DNA of 64,000 nucleotides, from assembly GCF_028473645.1 (NCBI RefSeq), contig NZ_CP097269.1, positions 4,921,501 through 4,985,500 on the forward strand. Reading direction: 5' to 3'. The DNA is from Acidovorax sp. GBBC 1281. GTDB lineage: Bacteria > Pseudomonadota > Gammaproteobacteria > Burkholderiales > Burkholderiaceae_C. Shown piece after piece: positions 21,616 to 32,129 of the stretch. The translations under genes and the position numbers were made by a program. How positions within the stretch are numbered: position 1 is the stretch's first letter; each line of letters begins with the position of its first letter. The notes beneath the pieces are model-generated. The model saw nothing but the letters and a program-made list of their open reading frames with translations, did no database searches and was not told the DNA's origin.

Positions 21616-23315
21616 GAGACATTCCGCCGCGCGCCGCCTGGGCGCTGGAGCAGGCCGGCGTGCACCCGCTGCTGGCACGGCTGTACGCCGCCCGCGGCGT
21701 GTGCGGCAAGGACGAGCTGGACGACGGCCTGGCGCGGCTGCTGCCCCCCGACACCCTGCGCGGCACGCGCGAGGCCGCCGTGCTGCTGGCCGACGCCATC
21801 GCGCAGGACCGCCGCCTCATCGTGGTGGCCGACTACGACTGCGACGGCGCCACCGCCTGCGCCGTGGCCGTGCGCGGCCTGCGCCTGCTGGGCACGCGGC
21901 AGGTGGACTACCTGGTACCCGACCGCGTGGCGGACGGCTACGGCCTCACCCCCAGCATCGCGCGCCGCGTGCACGAGCGCGGCGCCGACATGCTCATCAC
22001 CGTGGACAACGGCATCGCCAGCGTGGACGGCGTGGCCGAGGCCAAGGCGCTGGGCCTGCAGGTGCTCGTCACCGACCACCACCTGCCCGGCCCCGCGCTG
22101 CCGCTGGCCGATGCCATGGTCAACCCCAACCAGCCCGGCTGCAGCTTCGAGAGCAAATCCATCGCCGGCGTGGGCGTCATGTTCTACGTGCTGATGGCGC
22201 TGCGCGCCGAGCTGCGCGAACGCGGCGTGTTCGACAAGGCCAGCCAGCCCAAGCTGGAGCCGCTGCTGCCGCTCGTCGCGCTGGGCACCGTGGCCGACGT
22301 GGTGCGCCTCGACAGCAACAACCGCCGCCTGGTGGCCCAGGGCCTGCGCCGCATCCGCGCGGGCGCCATGCCGGCGGGCATCGCCGCGCTGTTCGACGCC
22401 GCGGGCCGCAAGGCGCCCGTGGCGACCACCTTCGACTTCGGCTTCGCCCTGGGGCCGCGCATCAACGCCGCGGGGCGCCTGGCGGACATGACGCTGGGCA
22501 TCGAATGCCTGCTGACGGACGACCCCGGCCGCGCCGCCGAACTCGCCCGCACGCTCGATGCCATCAACCGCGAGCGCCGCGAGATCGAGGGCGGCATGCG
22601 CGAGCAGGCGCTGCTCATGGCCGAGAGCCTGTTCGAGGAAGGCACCGAGCCCCCGCCGGCCATCAGCGTGTTCGACCCCGACTTCCACGAAGGCGTGGTG
22701 GGCATCGTCGCCTCGCGCATCAAGGACAAGCTGCACCGCCCGACCTTCGTCTTCGCCGCCAGCGCCGCGCCGGGCAAGGGGCACGAACTCAAGGGCTCGG
22801 GGCGGTCCATTCCGGGCTTTCACCTGCGCGACGCGCTCGACCTCGTGGCCAAGCGCCACCCGGGCACGCTGCTCAAGTTCGGCGGCCATGCCATGGCGGC
22901 CGGCTGCACGGTGGCCGAGGAACACTTCGCCACCTTCGAGCGCGCCTTCGCCCTGGTGGCGCAGGAGTGGCTGGACGCCGCCACGCTCACCCGCCGGCTC
23001 GACACCGACGGGCCCCTGGCCCCCGAATACTGCCGCGCGGACATGGTGGACACCCTGCACCGCGAGGTCTGGGGCCAGGGCTTCGCGCCGCCCACGTTCA
23101 GCGAGGAGGTCGAGGTGCTGTCGCAGCGCCTGGTGGGCGAGAACAAGCACCACCTGTCGCTCAAGCTGCTGCACCAGGGCCAGCCGGTGGACGGCATCTG
23201 GTTCGGCCACACCGAGCAGCTGCCCTCGCGCGTGCTGCTGGCGTTCCGGCTGGACGTGAACGAGTGGAAGGGCGAGCGGCGGGTGCAGTTTCTGGTGGAA
23301 GGCGCGCAGCTTTGA
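21600..23315 (+). CDS. recJ: Single-stranded-DNA-specific exonuclease RecJ
   Basis: 5'-3' exonuclease acting in recombination and mismatch repair. The 571-residue protein carries the DHH phosphoesterase motifs: VVADYDCDGATA, ITVDNGIAS, VTDHHLPG, then the DHHA1 domain with KGSGRSIPGFHL and LLKFGGHAMAAGCT, and a C-terminal OB-like domain. The ATG at 21600 overlaps the upstream TGA (ATGA). The first codons lie in an AT-rich palindrome that could fold over the initiation region. Confidence 0.96.
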   Translation: MKIVARDIPPRAAWALEQAGVHPLLARLYAARGVCGKDELDDGLARLLPPDTLRGTREAAVLLADAIAQDRRLIVVADYDCDGATACAVAVRGLRLLGTRQVDYLVPDRVADGYGLTPSIARRVHERGADMLITVDNGIASVDGVAEAKALGLQVLVTDHHLPGPALPLADAMVNPNQPGCSFESKSIAGVGVMFYVLMALRAELRERGVFDKASQPKLEPLLPLVALGTVADVVRLDSNNRRLVAQGLRRIRAGAMPAGIAALFDAAGRKAPVATTFDFGFALGPRINAAGRLADMTLGIECLLTDDPGRAAELARTLDAINRERREIEGGMREQALLMAESLFEEGTEPPPAISVFDPDFHEGVVGIVASRIKDKLHRPTFVFAASAAPGKGHELKGSGRSIPGFHLRDALDLVAKRHPGTLLKFGGHAMAAGCTVAEEHFATFERAFALVAQEWLDAATLTRRLDTDGPLAPEYCRADMVDTLHREVWGQGFAPPTFSEEVEVLSQRLVGENKHHLSLKLLHQGQPVDGIWFGHTEQLPSRVLLAFRLDVNEWKGERRVQFLVEGAQL

Positions 23316-23411
23316 GGGGGCGGCGGGCCATCGTACGGCCCGGCGGGCCCGGGCGCTGCCGGGGCCCATTCATGGGGAAACAGGCCTCACGCCGGCGGAT
23401 TGATTGCCTGA

Positions 23412-23434
23412 TTTGCCATCAATTTCATAGCAAA
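23412..23434. repeat. Degenerate AT-rich palindrome, copy d
   Basis: Arms TTTGC/GCAAA with partial inner pairing, resembling the other GCTAT...ATAGC palindromes. Located in the 193-bp gap between the convergent recJ and chemoreceptor genes, where it may help end transcription. Confidence 0.5.
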
Positions 23435-23508
23435 CAACCCCTGCCGCGTTGAGCGCCCGGGCGCCGGGGCCAGCGCCTGGCTTTGCCCGCACCCGGCGTC
23501 CCGGTTTT

Positions 23509-25380
23509 TCAGAACGTTTCCCAATCATCCTCGGAGCCGGACGCCGACCGCGCCGCTACCGGACGAGGCGCTGCGGCGGCGCTGGCGGCGCGGGGCGCGG
23601 CTGCGGGTGCAGCGGGCGCCTTGGCCGAAGGCGCCCGGGGCGCGGCCGCTGCAGCGGGTTTGGTAGGTTTGGCGGGCGCCGCCGCGCCGGCGCGGGGAAC
23701 CGGCGCGGCGAGCGCTGCCGGAGCAGCGGCTGCCGGGACGCGTGCCGGCGCTGCGGCCGAGCGGTTCAGCGCAACGGCAGGCGCCGGGCGCGGCGCGGCA
23801 GGCCGTGCGGGGGCCGGGATCGGCGCCCTCGCCACGGCCACCGCCCCCACGTTGAACACCGACACCACCTGCGACAGCCGCTGCGCCTGGTCGCGCATCG
23901 CCGTGGCGGCGGCGCTCGACTGCTCCACCAGCGCGGCGTTCTGCTGGGTCATCTGGTCCAGGTTGCTCACGGCCTGGTTGACCTGGGCGATGCCGTCGCG
24001 CTGCTCGGTGGACGACGCGGTGATCTCGCCGATCAGGTCGGACACGCGCTGGACGCTGCCGACGATCTCCTCCATGGTCTGGCCGGCCTGCGCCACCTGC
24101 TGCGAGCCCGACTCCACGTTGCGCACGGAGGTGTCGATCAGCAGCTTGATCTCCTTGGCCGCCTCGGCCGAGCGCTGCGCCAGGCTGCGCACCTCCGACG
24201 CCACTACGGCGAAGCCCCGGCCCTGCTCGCCCGCGCGGGCGGCTTCCACGGCCGCGTTCAACGCCAGGATGTTGGTCTGGAAGGCGATGCCGTCGATCAC
24301 GCCGATGATGTCGCTGATCTTGCGCGAGCTGTCGGTGATCTGCTGCATGCTGGTCACCACCTGGCCCACCACTTCGCCGCCCCGCCCGGCCACTTGCGCC
24401 GCCGTGGACGCGAGCTGGTTGGCCTGGCGCGCGGTGTCGGCGGACTGGGTGACGGTGGCGGTCAGCTCTTCCATGCTGGCCGCCGTCTCCTCAAGGTTGG
24501 CGGCGGTCTGTTCGGTGCGGGCGGACAAATCCTGGTTGCCGGTGGCGATCTCGGTGGAGGCGGAAGACACCGACTCCACGCCCGAGCGCACCTCGGCCAC
24601 CACGCCGCGCAGGCGCGCCGCCATGGCGGACAGCGAGCGCAGCAGGTGGCCCAGCTCATCCTTGCGCGCGTCCTGCACGTCGACGGTCAGGTCGCCCTCC
24701 GCGATGGCGTCGGCCAGGCCCACGGCGCGGTCCAGCGGCTGGGTGATCGAGTGCACCGTGAGGTACGCCAGGAACACGCCCAGCAACACCACCAGGGCAG
24801 CAATCGCCGCGCCGATCCAGTGGGCCTTCTCCCGCTGGCGCCGGCCCTCGGCCTTGGCCGCTTCACGCTGGCCCTCCTGCTGCTCGACGAAGGTCTCCTG
24901 GGTCTGGATGTATTTGGCGACGGCGGGCAGCAACGCGTCGTCCACGAGCTTGCGGGTGGCGTCGATGTCCACACGGCCCTCCTGCGCCTGGGCGGTGATC
25001 TTGAGCACGGCGGCGCGCTCGGCGGAGACGCGTTCGAGCTGGGCCTTTTCCTCGGGCGCCACGGCCTGCGCGATGATCTTCTTCTGGATCTCGGTGATGG
25101 CGGCGATGTCGTTCTTGACCAGCGCCTTCATGCGGGTGCTCAGCACCTCGTCGGTGGTGACCGCGCTCACCACCACGCGCTCCACGGCCAGCTGCGTCAT
25201 GCCCTTCCAGCGCAAGGCCAGCGAGATGCGGTCCTCGTTGGCCTGGACCAGGGCGGTGGTTTCGGCATCCACGCGGGCCGTGTAGTTCACGAGGGCATAG
25301 ACCAGCAACAGCATGCTGCCCATGAGGCCAAGGATGATGAGCCACAGCTTGCGGCCAACGGAAAGGTTCTGGAAGTTCAT
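23509..25380 (-). CDS. Methyl-accepting chemotaxis protein with CheR-tether tail
   Basis: Transmembrane chemoreceptor of 623 residues. There is a membrane helix at about 12-33, a helical periplasmic sensor (four-helix-bundle type), a second helix near 190-212, then HAMP. The signalling domain has the hairpin tip EIVGS...and the hallmark [20 protein letters not shown] followed by [20 protein letters not shown]. After the signalling domain comes a roughly 110-residue Ala/Pro-rich linker ending in DDWETF. That ending resembles the NWETF-type pentapeptide that tethers CheR/CheB in high-abundance receptors. The ATG at 25380 gives the usual [12 protein letters not shown] start. Confidence 0.94.
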   Translation of the reverse strand: MNFQNLSVGRKLWLIILGLMGSMLLLVYALVNYTARVDAETTALVQANEDRISLALRWKGMTQLAVERVVVSAVTTDEVLSTRMKALVKNDIAAITEIQKKIIAQAVAPEEKAQLERVSAERAAVLKITAQAQEGRVDIDATRKLVDDALLPAVAKYIQTQETFVEQQEGQREAAKAEGRRQREKAHWIGAAIAALVVLLGVFLAYLTVHSITQPLDRAVGLADAIAEGDLTVDVQDARKDELGHLLRSLSAMAARLRGVVAEVRSGVESVSSASTEIATGNQDLSARTEQTAANLEETAASMEELTATVTQSADTARQANQLASTAAQVAGRGGEVVGQVVTSMQQITDSSRKISDIIGVIDGIAFQTNILALNAAVEAARAGEQGRGFAVVASEVRSLAQRSAEAAKEIKLLIDTSVRNVESGSQQVAQAGQTMEEIVGSVQRVSDLIGEITASSTEQRDGIAQVNQAVSNLDQMTQQNAALVEQSSAAATAMRDQAQRLSQVVSVFNVGAVAVARAPIPAPARPAAPRPAPAVALNRSAAAPARVPAAAAPAALAAPVPRAGAAAPAKPTKPAAAAAPRAPSAKAPAAPAAAPRAASAAAAPRPVAARSASGSEDDWETF

Positions 25381-25565
25381 CGGGAAGTGGGAGCGAAGGT
25401 GAAGAAGCGCAAAAAGCACACGGCAGTGGATGCAACGCATGGCGCGTGTCCGGCGTGCACTTTTGCTTACATTTTGCGGGTTTGCGGCGATGGGCGTCAG
25501 GGGGGTTTTCCATACTCCGTGCCAGATTGCGACACACGGGAGGGCCGGCGGCCTAGAATCGATCC

Positions 25566-26429
25566 GTGTCCATCCTTCTCAACGCCGACCTGCATTGCCA
25601 TTCCGTGGTTTCCGACGGCACGCTCACGCCCGAGGAACTGGCCGCCCGGGCACACGCCAACGGCGTGCAACTGTGGGCCCTGACGGACCACGACGAGATC
25701 GGCGGCCAGCACCGCGCCATGGCCGCCGCCGCATCGCACGGCCTGCCCTACCTCACCGGCGTGGAGATCTCGGTCACCTTCGCCGACACCACCGTGCACA
25801 TCGTCGGCCTGGGGTTCGATCCGGACGACCGGCAGCTCGGCCAGGGCCTGGCCGCCACGCGCGGCGGGCGCGGCGAGCGCGCGATGGAAATGTCCCGCCA
25901 GCTGGCCCAGGTGGGCATCCGCGGTGCCTACGAGGGCGCGCTGCGCTACGTGGGCAACCCGGAACTCATCTCCCGCACCCATTTCGCGCGCTTTCTGGTG
26001 GAAACCGGCGTGTGCCGCGACACCTCCGAGGTGTTCCGCAAATACCTCACCGAAGGCAAGCCCGGCTACGTGCCGCACCGCTGGGCCGCGCTCGGCGATG
26101 CGGTGCGCTGGATCTGCGAGGCCGGCGGCATGGCCGTCATCGCCCATCCGGCCCGCTACAAGTTCAGCGCGAATGCCGAGTACGCGCTCTTCACCGAATT
26201 CATCCAGCATGGCGGCCGGGGGGTGGAGGTGGTGACCGGCAGCCATTCCGTGCCCGAATACGGGGTGTATGCCGCCATGGCCACCGAATTCAAGCTCGCC
26301 GCATCGCGCGGCAGCGACTTCCACAGCCCGGACGAATCGCACACCGACCTGGGCGCCCTGCCCTCGCTGCCCGGCGCATTGACCCCCGTGTGGGACCTGT
26401 TGGCAGACCGCATCCACACCGCCGCCTGA
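25566..26429 (+). CDS. PHP-domain phosphoesterase, RNase AM/TrpH-like
   Basis: A 287-residue metal-dependent phosphoesterase of the PHP family, related to E. coli YciV/RnaAM, which hydrolyses 3',5'-nucleoside bisphosphates and trims RNA 5' ends. Metal-binding motifs are in order: [12 protein letters not shown] (8-19), [26 protein letters not shown] and GSDFHSPDE near the C-terminus. Initiation is at GTG 25566. The yciO-like gene follows by 10 bp, a common pair. Confidence 0.92.
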   Translation: MSILLNADLHCHSVVSDGTLTPEELAARAHANGVQLWALTDHDEIGGQHRAMAAAASHGLPYLTGVEISVTFADTTVHIVGLGFDPDDRQLGQGLAATRGGRGERAMEMSRQLAQVGIRGAYEGALRYVGNPELISRTHFARFLVETGVCRDTSEVFRKYLTEGKPGYVPHRWAALGDAVRWICEAGGMAVIAHPARYKFSANAEYALFTEFIQHGGRGVEVVTGSHSVPEYGVYAAMATEFKLAASRGSDFHSPDESHTDLGALPSLPGALTPVWDLLADRIHTAA

Positions 26430-26439
26430 GGACCTTCCC

Positions 26440-27075
26440 TTGGCCCAGTATTTCGAAGTCCACCCCGACAACCCGCAACCCCGGCTGCTCAAGCAGGGCG
26501 CCGCGCTGCTCAAGCAAGGCGCGGTGCTGGCCGTGCCCACCGACTCCAGCTACGCCCTGGTGTGCCAACTGGACGACAAGGCGGCCGTGGACCGCCTGCG
26601 CCGCATCCGGCAGGTGGACGAAAAGCACCACCTCACCCTGCTGTGCCGCGACCTGTCGGAGCTGGCCAACTATGCCCGCGTGGACAACCGGCAGTACCGC
26701 CTGCTCAAGCTGGCAACGCCTGGTCCCTACACCTTCATCCTGGACGCCACCAAGGAAGTGCCCCGCCGCGTGAGCCATCCGCAGCGCAAGACCATCGGCC
26801 TGCGCGTGCCGGACCGCAAGGGCCTGCAACTGCTGCTGGAGCTGCACGGCGCGCCGCTACTGGCCACCACCTTCATCGCGCCGGGCGAAACCCTGCCGTT
26901 GAACGACCCGCGCGAGATCCGCGAGCGCTACGAGCACCAGATCGATGCCGTCGTCGATGCGGGCGCCTGCCCGCTGGAGCCCACCACCGTGGTGGACCTG
27001 ACCGACATGTACGACGGCGGCGAACCGCGGGTGGTGCGCGAGGGCCGCGGCAGCCTGCAGGCGCTGGGACTCTGA
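26440..27075 (+). CDS. Sua5/YciO/YrdC-family protein, YciO type
   Basis: A 211-residue member of the threonylcarbamoyl-AMP synthase superfamily, in the YciO branch whose role differs from TsaC. The fold markers are KQGAVLAVPTDSSYALVC, the KHHLTLLCRDLSEL segment, PGPYTFIL and KTIGLRVPD. It starts with TTG at 26440 after GAGGACC. Immediately downstream of the PHP phosphoesterase, with which it is likely co-transcribed. Confidence 0.88.
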   Translation: MAQYFEVHPDNPQPRLLKQGAALLKQGAVLAVPTDSSYALVCQLDDKAAVDRLRRIRQVDEKHHLTLLCRDLSELANYARVDNRQYRLLKLATPGPYTFILDATKEVPRRVSHPQRKTIGLRVPDRKGLQLLLELHGAPLLATTFIAPGETLPLNDPREIRERYEHQIDAVVDAGACPLEPTTVVDLTDMYDGGEPRVVREGRGSLQALGL

Positions 27076-27124
27076 GGGACGCGGCGCTGAGGCCGTACTG
27101 AGACGCGAGAACGCGCCGCTGCCC

Positions 27125-28390
27125 TCAGCCCGGCAGGCGCAGCGCGGACGGGCCGTGATGGCCGGGCGAGCCCAGGGCGGGCGTGTCGTCATCGTCCAGC
27201 TTGAACGCGCCCACGGCACGCTGCAGGTCGTTCGCGCGTTCCGACAGCACCGACGCGGCCCGCGCCGCCGCCTCCACCATCGCCGCGTTCTGCTGCGTGG
27301 CGCCATCCATGTGCGCGACCGCCTGGTTCACATGGGCGATGCCGTCGCTCTGCTCGTGCAGGGCGTGCGAAATCTCACCCAGCAGGGCGGTGACCTGCCC
27401 CACGTCGTGCACGATCTCCTGCATCGTCTTGCCCGCCTGGCCGACCAGGCCGGTGCCGTTCTGCACCTGCTGCACGGACTCCTGGATCAGCGTGCGGATC
27501 TCGCGCGCCGCCACGGCGCTGCGCTGGGCCAGGCTGCGCACCTCGGAGGCCACCACCGCGAAGCCGCGGCCCTGCTCGCCCGCGCGGGCGGCTTCCACGG
27601 CGGCGTTGAGCGCCAGGATGTTGGTCTGGAAGGCGATGCCCTCGATCACCTGGATGATGTCCACGATCTTGTGCGAGCTGCCGCTGATGGCCTGCATGGT
27701 CTGCACCACCTCGCCCACCACCGCCCCGCCGCGCTCGGCCGTGGCGGACGCGGCCACGGCCAGCCCGCTGGCGGAGCGTGCCCGGTCGGCGTTCTGGCGC
27801 ACGGTGGAGGTGAGCTGCGCCATGCTCGCGGCTGTCTCGGTCAGGGAGGACACCTGCTCCTGCGTGCGGCGCGACAGATCGGAATTGCCCGAATCGATGT
27901 CGCCCGCGCACAGCGTGATCGCATCGGTGGACTGCTTGATGCGCGAGACCAGCTCGGTCAAGGTGTCTTCCATCGTGCCCAGCGCCCCGAGCAGCCGCCC
28001 GAAATCGCCCTGCAGGTCGGAGCTGAACTCCTTGCTCAGGTCGCCCGCCGCCACGGTTTCGGCGATGACGATGGCCTGGGCCAGGGGGCTCACGATGCCC
28101 TGGCGCAGCAGCAGGAACGCGGCAATGGCCACCGCGAACACCAGCCCGCCCAGCACCAGCAGCCATACCCGCACGTCGTCCAGCTGCCCTTGCGCTGCCT
28201 GAACGGCCTGCACCAGCGGCATTCGCTGCGCGTCGGCCAGGCCGCCCGCCAGTTGCAATGCCGCGCGGTGCGACGCCTGCGCCCGCCCGATGTCGGTGAG
28301 CCCCACGACCACCAGCAGCGCCATCAGCGCCGCGAGCGCCCCGAACGCCAGCACCAGCCGCGTACCAATCTTCAGCCTGTCCAAGCCCAT
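27125..28390 (-). CDS. Methyl-accepting chemotaxis protein with nearly absent sensor domain
   Basis: A 421-residue chemoreceptor. The first membrane helix (11-32) and second (75-95) are separated by only about 42 residues, whereas the related four-helix-bundle sensors have about 150. A HAMP-like region ([17 protein letters not shown]) and a complete signalling domain follow, with [20 protein letters not shown] and [20 protein letters not shown]. There is no CheR-binding pentapeptide. The start [16 protein letters not shown] at 28390 matches relatives, so the shortening is internal, not a wrong start. It may sense membrane or cytoplasmic state, or act through larger receptors. Confidence 0.92.
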   Translation of the reverse strand: MGLDRLKIGTRLVLAFGALAALMALLVVVGLTDIGRAQASHRAALQLAGGLADAQRMPLVQAVQAAQGQLDDVRVWLLVLGGLVFAVAIAAFLLLRQGIVSPLAQAIVIAETVAAGDLSKEFSSDLQGDFGRLLGALGTMEDTLTELVSRIKQSTDAITLCAGDIDSGNSDLSRRTQEQVSSLTETAASMAQLTSTVRQNADRARSASGLAVAASATAERGGAVVGEVVQTMQAISGSSHKIVDIIQVIEGIAFQTNILALNAAVEAARAGEQGRGFAVVASEVRSLAQRSAVAAREIRTLIQESVQQVQNGTGLVGQAGKTMQEIVHDVGQVTALLGEISHALHEQSDGIAHVNQAVAHMDGATQQNAAMVEAAARAASVLSERANDLQRAVGAFKLDDDDTPALGSPGHHGPSALRLPG

Positions 28391-28574
28391 GATCGACTGT
28401 CTCCTATGCCTGTTGTATGTCGTTATCGCAGGCAGCGACCGGCGCCCGGCAGTGTGCACAGGCTACGTTTTGCAACATGCCGTGCCATGCTATCAACGAT
28501 CGCGCCGGGCGCCCTCCGTAGTTGCGCTTATGCCGCAGGAAAGGCCCCATGCCGGCGTCTGAGACAATCGCCCG

Positions 28575-29243
28575 GTGGACTTCTCCAACCTCATCCAAAC
28601 CGTTCTCATCTACGCACTGCCGGTGCTCTTCGCGATCACGGTGCACGAAGCCGCCCATGGCTACGCCGCGCGCCACTTCGGCGACCAGACCGCGTTCATG
28701 ATGGGCCGCATCACGCTCAACCCGCTCAAGCACATCGACCCGGTCGGCACGATCCTCATGCCGCTGCTGCTGTACTTCGCCACGTCGGGGGCATTTCTGT
28801 TCGGCTACGCCAAGCCGGTGCCGGTGAATTTCGGCAACCTGCGCAACCCCAAGCGCGACATGATCTGGGTCGCGCTGGCGGGGCCGGCCTCCAATTTCTT
28901 CCAGGCCATCCTGTGGGCGGTGTTCCTCATCGCGTTGGTCGGCTTCGGCGTGCAGGAGCGCTTTTTCCTGGAGATGGCGCGCGCCGGCATGCTGGTCAAC
29001 CTCGTCATGTGGGCCTTCAACCTGTTTCCGCTGCCGCCGCTGGACGGCGGGCGCATCCTGGTCGGCCTGCTGCCCTGGAAACAGGCGCAAATGGTGTCGC
29101 GCATCGAGCCCTACGGCTTCTTCATCGTGCTGGCCCTGGTCGTGGCCGGCGTGGTGGGTGCGGTCTGGCTGCGCCCGCTCATGTCGCTGGGCTACTCGGC
29201 CATCAACCTGCTGCTGACGCCCCTGATGGCGATGCTGCGCTGA
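28575..29243 (+). CDS. Site-2 protease-type M50 membrane peptidase
   Basis: A 222-residue multi-pass membrane protein with the zinc motif HEAAHG at about 25-30 and the second metal site in FPLPPLDGGRIL near 155-166. This is the compact form of M50 proteases lacking a PDZ domain. Substrates are unknown. Initiation is at GTG 28575. It lies upstream of trpS, as in many betaproteobacteria. Confidence 0.9.
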   Translation: MDFSNLIQTVLIYALPVLFAITVHEAAHGYAARHFGDQTAFMMGRITLNPLKHIDPVGTILMPLLLYFATSGAFLFGYAKPVPVNFGNLRNPKRDMIWVALAGPASNFFQAILWAVFLIALVGFGVQERFFLEMARAGMLVNLVMWAFNLFPLPPLDGGRILVGLLPWKQAQMVSRIEPYGFFIVLALVVAGVVGAVWLRPLMSLGYSAINLLLTPLMAMLR

Positions 29244-29330
29244 TCGGCACCCGCATCTGAACGTTGCGGGGCCGACAGGCCCGCGGCTGCGGTTCTCTTC
29301 TTCCTTTGTTTTTCTGCGGATCTTGCTTTC

Positions 29331-30635
29331 ATGACCACCACGCGCTTTCTCACCGGCATCACCACCACGGGCACGCCGCACCTGGGCAACTTCGTCGGGT
29401 CCATCCGCCCCTCCGTCGCGGCCAGCCTGCAGCCAGGCGTGCAGAGCTTTTACTTTCTGGCCGACTACCACGCGCTCATCAAGTGCGAAGACCCGGTGCG
29501 CATCCAGCGGTCCACGCTGGAGATCGCCGCCAGCTGGCTCGCCGCCGGGCTGAACCCCGAGCACGTCACCTTCTACCGCCAGTCCGACATTCCGGAAATC
29601 CCCGAACTCAACTGGCTGCTCAGCTGCGTGACCGGCAAGGGCGTGCTCAACCGTGCCCATGCCTACAAGGCGTCGCAGGACAAGAACACCGCCGCCGGCC
29701 GCGAGGCCGATGACGGGGTGACCGCCGGCCTGTTCATGTACCCCGTGCTCATGGGCGCCGACATTCTGCTGTTCAAGGCCCACAAGGTGCCCGTGGGCCG
29801 CGACCAGGTGCAGCACATCGAGATGGCGCGCGACATGGCGGCCAGTTTCAACCACCTGTACGGCGAGCGCTTCGTGCTGCCCGAGGCCGCCATCGACGAG
29901 CACGTGGCCACCCTGCCGGGCCTCGACGGCCGCAAGATGAGCAAGAGCTACGACAACACCATCCCGCTGTTCTCGTCGCGCGAACAGCTACGCAAGCTCA
30001 TCGGCGGCATCCTCACCGACTCGCGCGCGCCCGGCGAACCCAAGGACACCGAGGGCTCGGCCCTGTTCCAGATCTACCAGGCCTTCGCCACCGAGGCGGA
30101 GACCACCGCGCTGCGCCGGCAATACGCCGAAGGCATCGCCTGGGGCGACGCCAAGCAGGTGCTGTTCGAACGCGTGGACCAGGTCATCGCCCCGATGCGC
30201 GCGCGCTACGAAGCGCTGATGGCCGACCCCTCGCAGATCGAAGACACCCTGCTGGCCGGCGCCGAACGCGCACGGGCCATTGCCACGCCGTTCATGCGCG
30301 ACCTGCGCGGGGCCGTGGGGCTGCGCAGCCTGCGCATTGCCGCAGTGGCGGCGCCGGCACAGGCCAAGCCCGCCAAGGCGGCGCTGCCGTCGTTCAAGCA
30401 GTACCGCGAGGCGGACGGCAAGTTCTACTTCAAGCTAGTCGCGGCGGATGGCCGGGTGCTGCTGCAAAGCACCGGCTTCGATGCGCCGCGCGATGCGGGG
30501 CAGGCCATTGCACGGCTGCAGAAGGAATCGGGAGCACTCCAGGCGCTGACAGCCTGCCTGGTGCCGCAGCAGGGGGTCGAGGACCGCGAAGTGGACGAGG
30601 CCCTGCAGGCATTGATCACCGCAGCGGCGGAGTGA
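29331..30635 (+). CDS. trpS: Tryptophanyl-tRNA synthetase
   Basis: Class I synthetase charging tRNA-Trp. The 434-residue chain has the HIGH-equivalent TPHLGNFVGS near residue 14 and KMSKS near 202. It belongs to the longer TrpS form with an additional C-terminal region after about residue 340, containing a conserved FKQYREADGKFYFKL segment. Start at ATG 29331. Confidence 0.96.
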   Translation: MTTTRFLTGITTTGTPHLGNFVGSIRPSVAASLQPGVQSFYFLADYHALIKCEDPVRIQRSTLEIAASWLAAGLNPEHVTFYRQSDIPEIPELNWLLSCVTGKGVLNRAHAYKASQDKNTAAGREADDGVTAGLFMYPVLMGADILLFKAHKVPVGRDQVQHIEMARDMAASFNHLYGERFVLPEAAIDEHVATLPGLDGRKMSKSYDNTIPLFSSREQLRKLIGGILTDSRAPGEPKDTEGSALFQIYQAFATEAETTALRRQYAEGIAWGDAKQVLFERVDQVIAPMRARYEALMADPSQIEDTLLAGAERARAIATPFMRDLRGAVGLRSLRIAAVAAPAQAKPAKAALPSFKQYREADGKFYFKLVAADGRVLLQSTGFDAPRDAGQAIARLQKESGALQALTACLVPQQGVEDREVDEALQALITAAAE

Positions 30636-30674
30636 CGCGTCGCCAGGCCGGATAGACAGCCCAAGGCGTTTTCC

Positions 30675-31244
30675 ATGAGCACCAAGCCACTCGCCGAAAC
30701 CAGCAAGTTTCTCAGCTACGTTCTGCGCCATGAACCCCAATCCATCGGGCTGACCCTGGATCGCGAGGGCTGGGCCCCCATCGACGCATTGATCGCGGCG
30801 GCGGCCCTGCACGGTCGCGCACTGGACCGTGCATTGATCGAGCAGGTCGTCATCACCAGCGACAAAAAACGGTTTTCGATTTCGGAAGATGGCTCCCGCA
30901 TCCGGGCGGTGCAAGGGCACTCCACCCCTACCGTGTCGATCCGCATGGAGGAAAAGACGCCGCCCGCTGTTCTGTACCACGGCACTGCGACCCGGTTTCT
31001 GGAGTCGATCCGCCAGCAAGGATTGCTGCCGGGTTCGCGGCACCATGTGCATCTTTCAGAGGATGCGCAGACCGCGACCAGCGTGGGGCAGCGATACGGG
31101 CAACCCGTGGTGCTGTCCATCGCAGCGGCTACCATGCACGGCCAAGGGCACCGGTTCTACCAAGCAGACAATGGCGTCTGGCTCACGGCGAATGTGCCGG
31201 CCGACTTCATTGACTTCGCGCCGGCAAACCGCGGTCAACGCTGA
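30675..31244 (+). CDS. kptA: RNA 2'-phosphotransferase KptA/Tpt1
   Basis: NAD-dependent enzyme that removes an RNA 2'-phosphate; in eukaryotes it completes tRNA splicing. The 189-residue protein has the catalytic [14 protein letters not shown] segment (Arg-His pair), the [12 protein letters not shown] motif, YHGTA and HHVHLSED, and a C-terminal NGVWLT. All elements of an active enzyme are present. Its bacterial substrate is unknown. Convergent with the SDR gene, whose stop begins one base later. Confidence 0.92.
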   Translation: MSTKPLAETSKFLSYVLRHEPQSIGLTLDREGWAPIDALIAAAALHGRALDRALIEQVVITSDKKRFSISEDGSRIRAVQGHSTPTVSIRMEEKTPPAVLYHGTATRFLESIRQQGLLPGSRHHVHLSEDAQTATSVGQRYGQPVVLSIAAATMHGQGHRFYQADNGVWLTANVPADFIDFAPANRGQR

Positions 31245-32129
31245 TCAGCGGCGGGCATCGGCAACGCATACCCACACGCCCTCTTCCTGGCGCACGAGCC
31301 CACGCGCGACCAGCGAATCCAGGTACCGCTGGTGGCCCCGCTCGGCCCTGCGCTGGAACAGGGGCAGCGCCCGCGCCAGGCAATTGGGGAGCAGCATCGC
31401 CAGCCGCACCGTCCAGGACTCGGCAGGCCGCACGAAGCGCTCCAGGCAAGACTGGTCCAGGCAGCGCATCACCTGCAGCGCCACCTCGTCGGGCATCTGG
31501 GGCGGGTCCATGAACTGCAGCTTGTTGCCCCCGTGTATCGCTTCGCGCATCAGCATCGGGGTCTCGGTGGCCGAAGGGTTCACGATGGAAAACCGCACCC
31601 CGAGCCGCGCGCCGTCCAGCCCCAGGCACAGCATGGCGCCACGCAGCCCGAACTTGCTTGCGGAATACACGGTGGACTCCGGCAACGGAAACATGCCGCC
31701 GAGCGACACGATGCTCACCACCCGGCCGTCGCCCGTGCACTGGAGCAACGGCAGCAGGCTGTGGGTGAGCAGCAGCGGCGCCATCAGGTTCAACTCCAGC
31801 TCGTTGCGGATGGAATCCTGGCCGCGCTGCTCGAACGGGGTCGTGCCCACCATGCCCGCGTTGTTCACCAGCAGGTCCAGCCGGCCCCACCGGGCCTGCA
31901 CCTGTTGCACCAGAAGCTGCCGGGCCGTCGGGTCGGTCAGATCGGCAACGTGCGCCATGGCCAGCGGACCCAGCGCCTGAACGGCCCGGTCCAGCGCCTG
32001 CTGGTCGATATCGACCAGCAGGCAGCGCATTCCCCGCTGGATCAGCCGCGCGCTGATCGCCCGCCCCAATCCACCGGCGCCGCCGGTCACCAAGGCAACC
32101 CCGCCGGCGAAAGGCTTGCGCTCAGCCAT
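31245..32129 (-). CDS. Short-chain dehydrogenase/reductase
   Basis: A 294-residue classical SDR with the nucleotide motif TGGAGGLGRA (about 15-24), NNAG at about 87-90, catalytic Ser in VSIVSLGG and the YSASK tetrad motif. The C-terminal 90 residues extend past the catalytic core. It overlaps by 8 bp the 3' end of the upstream flavin monooxygenase remnant, so the two once formed a coupled pair, perhaps oxidising a ketone, alcohol or lipid. Substrate is not deducible. Confidence 0.9.
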   Translation of the reverse strand: MAERKPFAGGVALVTGGAGGLGRAISARLIQRGMRCLLVDIDQQALDRAVQALGPLAMAHVADLTDPTARQLLVQQVQARWGRLDLLVNNAGMVGTTPFEQRGQDSIRNELELNLMAPLLLTHSLLPLLQCTGDGRVVSIVSLGGMFPLPESTVYSASKFGLRGAMLCLGLDGARLGVRFSIVNPSATETPMLMREAIHGGNKLQFMDPPQMPDEVALQVMRCLDQSCLERFVRPAESWTVRLAMLLPNCLARALPLFQRRAERGHQRYLDSLVARGLVRQEEGVWVCVADARR

